This document shows positions 61,287 through 64,000 of a DNA stretch of 64,000 bases, in pieces. Each line of letters begins with the position of its first letter. The stretch's first letter is position 1. The stretch spans positions 62,001 through 126,000 of the forward strand of contig DATJMX010000014.1 in assembly GCA_035508495.1 (NCBI GenBank), given 5' to 3'. The notes under the pieces were generated by a model. It saw nothing but the letters and a program-made list of their open reading frames with translations. It did not search any database and was not told the DNA's origin. The position numbers and the translations under genes are program-made. Source of the stretch: Candidatus Binataceae bacterium (GTDB lineage Bacteria > Desulfobacterota > Binatia > Binatales > Binataceae).

Positions 61287-61856
61287 ATGAATTACAAAGA
61301 CACTAATGCGAAGCTTACAGACTATCGGCGTCGCATCACCGAGCTGCGTCAGCAGATGCGCGAGACGCAGGCCTCGGTAGAGCCCGAGGCGGTAAAAGAC
61401 TACGAGTTTGCGGCGGCGCGCGGGTCCGTCAAGTTATCCGAGCTGTTCGGTTCGAAACGGGATCTGATCATGGTGCATAGCATGGGTGTGAAGTGTGCCT
61501 ATTGCACGTTGTGGGCCGACGGCTACAACGGCATCTACGAACATATCGCGCAGCGCGCCGCGTTCGCGATCTCCAGCCCGGACGCACCTGAAGTTCAACG
61601 ATCGTTCGCGGAGAGCCGGGGCTGGCGTTTTCCGATAGTCAGTCACAAGGGAACCAGTTTCGCCGCCGACATGGGTTATCAATCGGAAGACGGCCGATAT
61701 ATCCCGGGGATTTCAGTGTTCAGAAAGGAGCGCGGTCAAATCGTGCGGGTGTCAGACGCGCGCAGCGAGCCGGGCGACGATTTTTGCACGCTATGGCATC
61801 TGTTCGACTTAATGCCAGACGGCGCAACTGGTTTCAGCCCGAAGTTCAATTATTAG
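61287..61856 (+). CDS. DUF899 thioredoxin-like protein (second copy)
   Basis: A 189-residue paralogue of the gene before it, shorter at the N-terminus. Shared features are LIMVHSMGVKCAYCTLWADGYNGI, SESRGWRFPIVS and SVFRKERGQIVRVSDARS. The CAYC pair is again in the redox-like position. Start ATG at 61287, six bases after the first DUF899 stop. Function unknown; both copies may form a pair of redox proteins under ArsR control. Confidence 0.87.
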   Translation: MNYKDTNAKLTDYRRRITELRQQMRETQASVEPEAVKDYEFAAARGSVKLSELFGSKRDLIMVHSMGVKCAYCTLWADGYNGIYEHIAQRAAFAISSPDAPEVQRSFAESRGWRFPIVSHKGTSFAADMGYQSEDGRYIPGISVFRKERGQIVRVSDARSEPGDDFCTLWHLFDLMPDGATGFSPKFNY

Positions 61857-61935
61857 GTGACTGACCAACTTCGCCTGGCGAGCAGGCGAAGTCGGTCGCG
61901 GAGTCCTGCGAATCGTCAGGCACTCGAGACTCATT

Positions 61936-62796
61936 TCAAGATCCGAGCTTCAGGACTTTACGGGCGTTGTTGCGCAGGAACTTTGGCCAGACCTGGTCGT
62001 TGAATGGCACCGATTTCATGTCGGTCATGATTCGTTCGAGCGAGAGACCCATCGGAAAGTAACCGGCATAGATGATTTTGTCGGTGCCACGCGTGTTCGC
62101 GTAGCGGACGATCGCTTCGGGATAATGCTTGGGCGCGAACGCGGAGGTTGAGTAGTAAAGATTCGGCCACTTCAGCATCAGCTTGACCGCGAGGTCTTCC
62201 CACGGCTCGCATCCATGGCGCGTGACGAAGACGAGTTCAGGGAAGTCGTACATAACCTGGTCGATCAAGCGCACTTCCTGCGGCCACATTGGGAATCGCG
62301 GCCCCGGCACTCCCGCGCAGGCGAAGATCGGCACACCCAGCTCCACGCACTTGGCGTAGATCGGATACATCAGCGGATCGGAAATACCTACTTGCGGATT
62401 GTAGCCGGCGTTGAACGCGCCGAAGGCCCGCACGCCGTATTTTTCGTGCTGCCGGACCATGTCGCGGATTCCGTCCATGCCGCGATTCGGATCGACGTTG
62501 CCGATCGGAACGAACCTGTCCGGGTAATCCTTGAGTGCCCCGGCCGATACTTCGCCGCCCACGCCGATAAGGCCGATCTCGATGCCGAAGCGATCCATCT
62601 CATGCAGCGTCGCGCCGATGGGATCCTTGGAGCCGTACAGTTCTTTCGGCACGTTCTTGAACATGTACTCGACCGGAAAATCGAATTTCGCCGACGGATC
62701 TTTCAACTGCTTCCGGATGAAGTCATACATTTTGAAGTCGTCAGCCGGGAAGCCGATCATAGTATCGATGATCCCGATGTCGGTGGGCATCGCCAT
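61936..62796 (-). CDS. Amidohydrolase family protein with altered metal motif
   Basis: A 286-residue TIM-barrel amidohydrolase_2-type protein. The usual DxH at the start of the barrel is replaced by DTM (IIDTMIGFP), whereas the later region with FVTRHGCEPWEDLAVKLM keeps a His. It could use fewer metals, or decarboxylate or hydrolyse without a full binuclear site. The start is 3 bases after the stop of the neighbouring amidohydrolase, so the two may be coupled. Confidence 0.82.
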   Translation of the reverse strand: MAMPTDIGIIDTMIGFPADDFKMYDFIRKQLKDPSAKFDFPVEYMFKNVPKELYGSKDPIGATLHEMDRFGIEIGLIGVGGEVSAGALKDYPDRFVPIGNVDPNRGMDGIRDMVRQHEKYGVRAFGAFNAGYNPQVGISDPLMYPIYAKCVELGVPIFACAGVPGPRFPMWPQEVRLIDQVMYDFPELVFVTRHGCEPWEDLAVKLMLKWPNLYYSTSAFAPKHYPEAIVRYANTRGTDKIIYAGYFPMGLSLERIMTDMKSVPFNDQVWPKFLRNNARKVLKLGS

Positions 62797-62799
62797 GGC

Positions 62800-64000
62800 T
62801 CAGGACGCCTCCTGCAGCGCTTCGCGAAAGAGATAACAGGCACTATCGCGGGGGATTTCCTCGCGCGGCAGCGGGGTCTCGACCTGCGCAGGAGTCGGCC
62901 CGATCTTCGCAGCGCGTTCCTTGAGTTTGTCCAGATCGAAATTGTAGAGCTTCGCCGCGTTCAGGCCCAGTAGTTTGCGGCGGCGCGAATCGGTCATGGC
63001 GCCGAAGGTGAGTCGCAACGATTGCAGATTGTAAGGGAAGGTTCCTTCGTAATGTGGATAGTCATTGCCCCACAGCACATGGTCTTCGCCGATCTCTTCG
63101 ATTCCGGCGAGGTCGGCTTTACTCGGGAAGCTCGCGCCGTAATAGCAACTGCGTTTCGCATACTCACTTGGCGGTTCCTTGAGCGGCGACTCCATTCCCT
63201 TGTAGTTCATTTCGCCGAGCGCGCCCGACTTGATGGCGTAATACGCGCGGTCCATCTGCTTGAGGATCGCCGGCACCCAGTAACATCCTGACTCAGTCAG
63301 TATATGCTTCAGTTTCGGAAACTTCTCGAATACTCCGGCCATCAGCAGATGCCGATAGCCGGCCTGACCGTAGTAGGCGACATCCTGGATCCAAATCGAT
63401 TCGGCGACGACGCCCTCGCCGTAGTTCGGCAGGCCTTGTCCCGTATGCTGATTCAGCACGAGGCCATGATCCTGGATTGCCGCGAACACTCGATCCCACG
63501 CAGGATCATAAAGCGGCTTCAGCCAGTGCGCGTCAGGCGGAATAAGCGGCAGCAGCACGCCGCCACGTAATCCCGACTTCGCGATGAACTCGATATCCTT
63601 GATCGCTTCGTCGAAGTCATTGGGCAGGATAAGTCCGATCCCGGCGCGGCGTACAGGATCCTCGGCGCAGAAATCCTTGAGCCACCGGTTGTGCGCACGG
63701 ATACCTGCCTGGCACTGCTGATAATCTTCGGGCTTTGGCGGATGCGCCGTGACGATACTTTTGCGATAGAACGGCGGGACGGTGTTGGGAAATACCACTT
63801 CGCCGACTACGCCCTGACTGTCCTGATCCTTGTTGCGAATGCCGTAGTCCCAATTGCGCATCTTCTTGGAGCCGTAGTGCTCCTGCGAAGGGTTCTTATA
63901 ACCGCCGCGCCAATCGTCGAACCGCTCGCGCCATTCCGGATCGAGATATTCGCGATAGCTCGCATGGCTCCCGCCCGCATGCGTGTCCGCAGTAATCAGG
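62800..64000 (-). CDS. Amidohydrolase family protein (5' end outside window)
   Basis: About 400 residues of a TIM-barrel amidohydrolase_2 protein are visible; the start lies beyond the right edge. Near the cut end is ITADTHAG with the metal-binding DxH motif, followed by a variable insertion (about 80 residues) and then GIGLILPNDFDEAIKDIE, GLVLNQHTGQG with a His, ILTESGCYWVP and VLWGNDYPHYEGTFP near the end, in which Asp-Tyr-Pro-His is the typical C-terminal metal/active-site segment. It is coupled to the second amidohydrolase. Confidence 0.9.
   Translation of the reverse strand, partial: LITADTHAGGSHASYREYLDPEWRERFDDWRGGYKNPSQEHYGSKKMRNWDYGIRNKDQDSQGVVGEVVFPNTVPPFYRKSIVTAHPPKPEDYQQCQAGIRAHNRWLKDFCAEDPVRRAGIGLILPNDFDEAIKDIEFIAKSGLRGGVLLPLIPPDAHWLKPLYDPAWDRVFAAIQDHGLVLNQHTGQGLPNYGEGVVAESIWIQDVAYYGQAGYRHLLMAGVFEKFPKLKHILTESGCYWVPAILKQMDRAYYAIKSGALGEMNYKGMESPLKEPPSEYAKRSCYYGASFPSKADLAGIEEIGEDHVLWGNDYPHYEGTFPYNLQSLRLTFGAMTDSRRRKLLGLNAAKLYNFDLDKLKERAAKIGPTPAQVETPLPREEIPRDSACYLFREALQEAS

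Overview
A 64 kb chromosomal window of GC-rich bacterial DNA, densely coded on both strands, with no rRNA, tRNA, CRISPR array, transposase or integrase that I can see. The gene content suggests a free-living, probably soil, Gram-negative or diderm bacterium: LPS-type sugar transferases and a Kdo/WaaP-like kinase, a soluble lytic transglycosylase, an AmgK/MurU-like wall recycling pair, NuoACD, a MenA-like prenyltransferase, four CaiB/BaiF CoA-transferases and two amidohydrolases. The richness in CaiB/BaiF transferases and TIM-barrel amidohydrolases recalls uncultured lineages such as Binatota, but that placement is inference and not proven here.

Layout. 0-7 kb (minus): one long run of envelope and housekeeping genes reading GT9, LPS-type kinase, GT2, GT4, yicC, gmk, relA/spoT (cut by the left edge). 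7-9.5 kb (minus): nuoA-nuoC-nuoD without nuoB, separated from the previous run by a MITE-like repeat. 9.7-12.6 kb (plus): amgK/murU-like pair and a PhzF protein. 12.7-20.4 kb (minus): lytic transglycosylase, DUF429-like protein, HAD phosphatase, two CaiB/BaiF transferases, MenA and a membrane protein. 20.6-24.8 kb (plus): maf-yggS-proC-yggT-yggU cluster, an FmdB zinc ribbon and an alcohol dehydrogenase. 24.8-32.5 kb: mixed metabolic and envelope genes (CaiB, two Nudix enzymes, GT2, lipoprotein, VOC, ion transporter, thiI). 32.5-37.9 kb (plus): TetR, sulfatase, GST-like and alpha/beta-hydrolase genes, then a second TetR preceded by a 57-residue membrane protein with two matching operator sequences. 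37.9-47 kb: CYTH protein, an unknown protein, GNAT, CaiB, TlpA, gpsA, a tandem zinc-knuckle protein, dapB, an internally duplicated membrane protein and a heme-copper oxidase-like/NnrS-like membrane protein.

47-64 kb is the most accessory part. It holds a minus-strand run of a possible GNAT-fold acyltransferase, a three-His-box fatty acid desaturase and two FtsX-type permeases with no ATPase, divergent from an ImmA/IrrE-like protease plus XRE regulator. Next come a secreted phosphoesterase, a beta-propeller lipoprotein and a 679-residue thaumatin-like secreted protein with Cys-rich insertions. The right end has an ArsR regulator with two strong dyads in front of two DUF899 thioredoxin-like genes, and two adjacent amidohydrolases (one cut by the right edge).

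The best candidates for something undescribed are the acyltransferase/desaturase/FtsX locus with its ImmA-XRE neighbour, the enlarged thaumatin-like protein, and the TetR circuit controlling a micro membrane protein.
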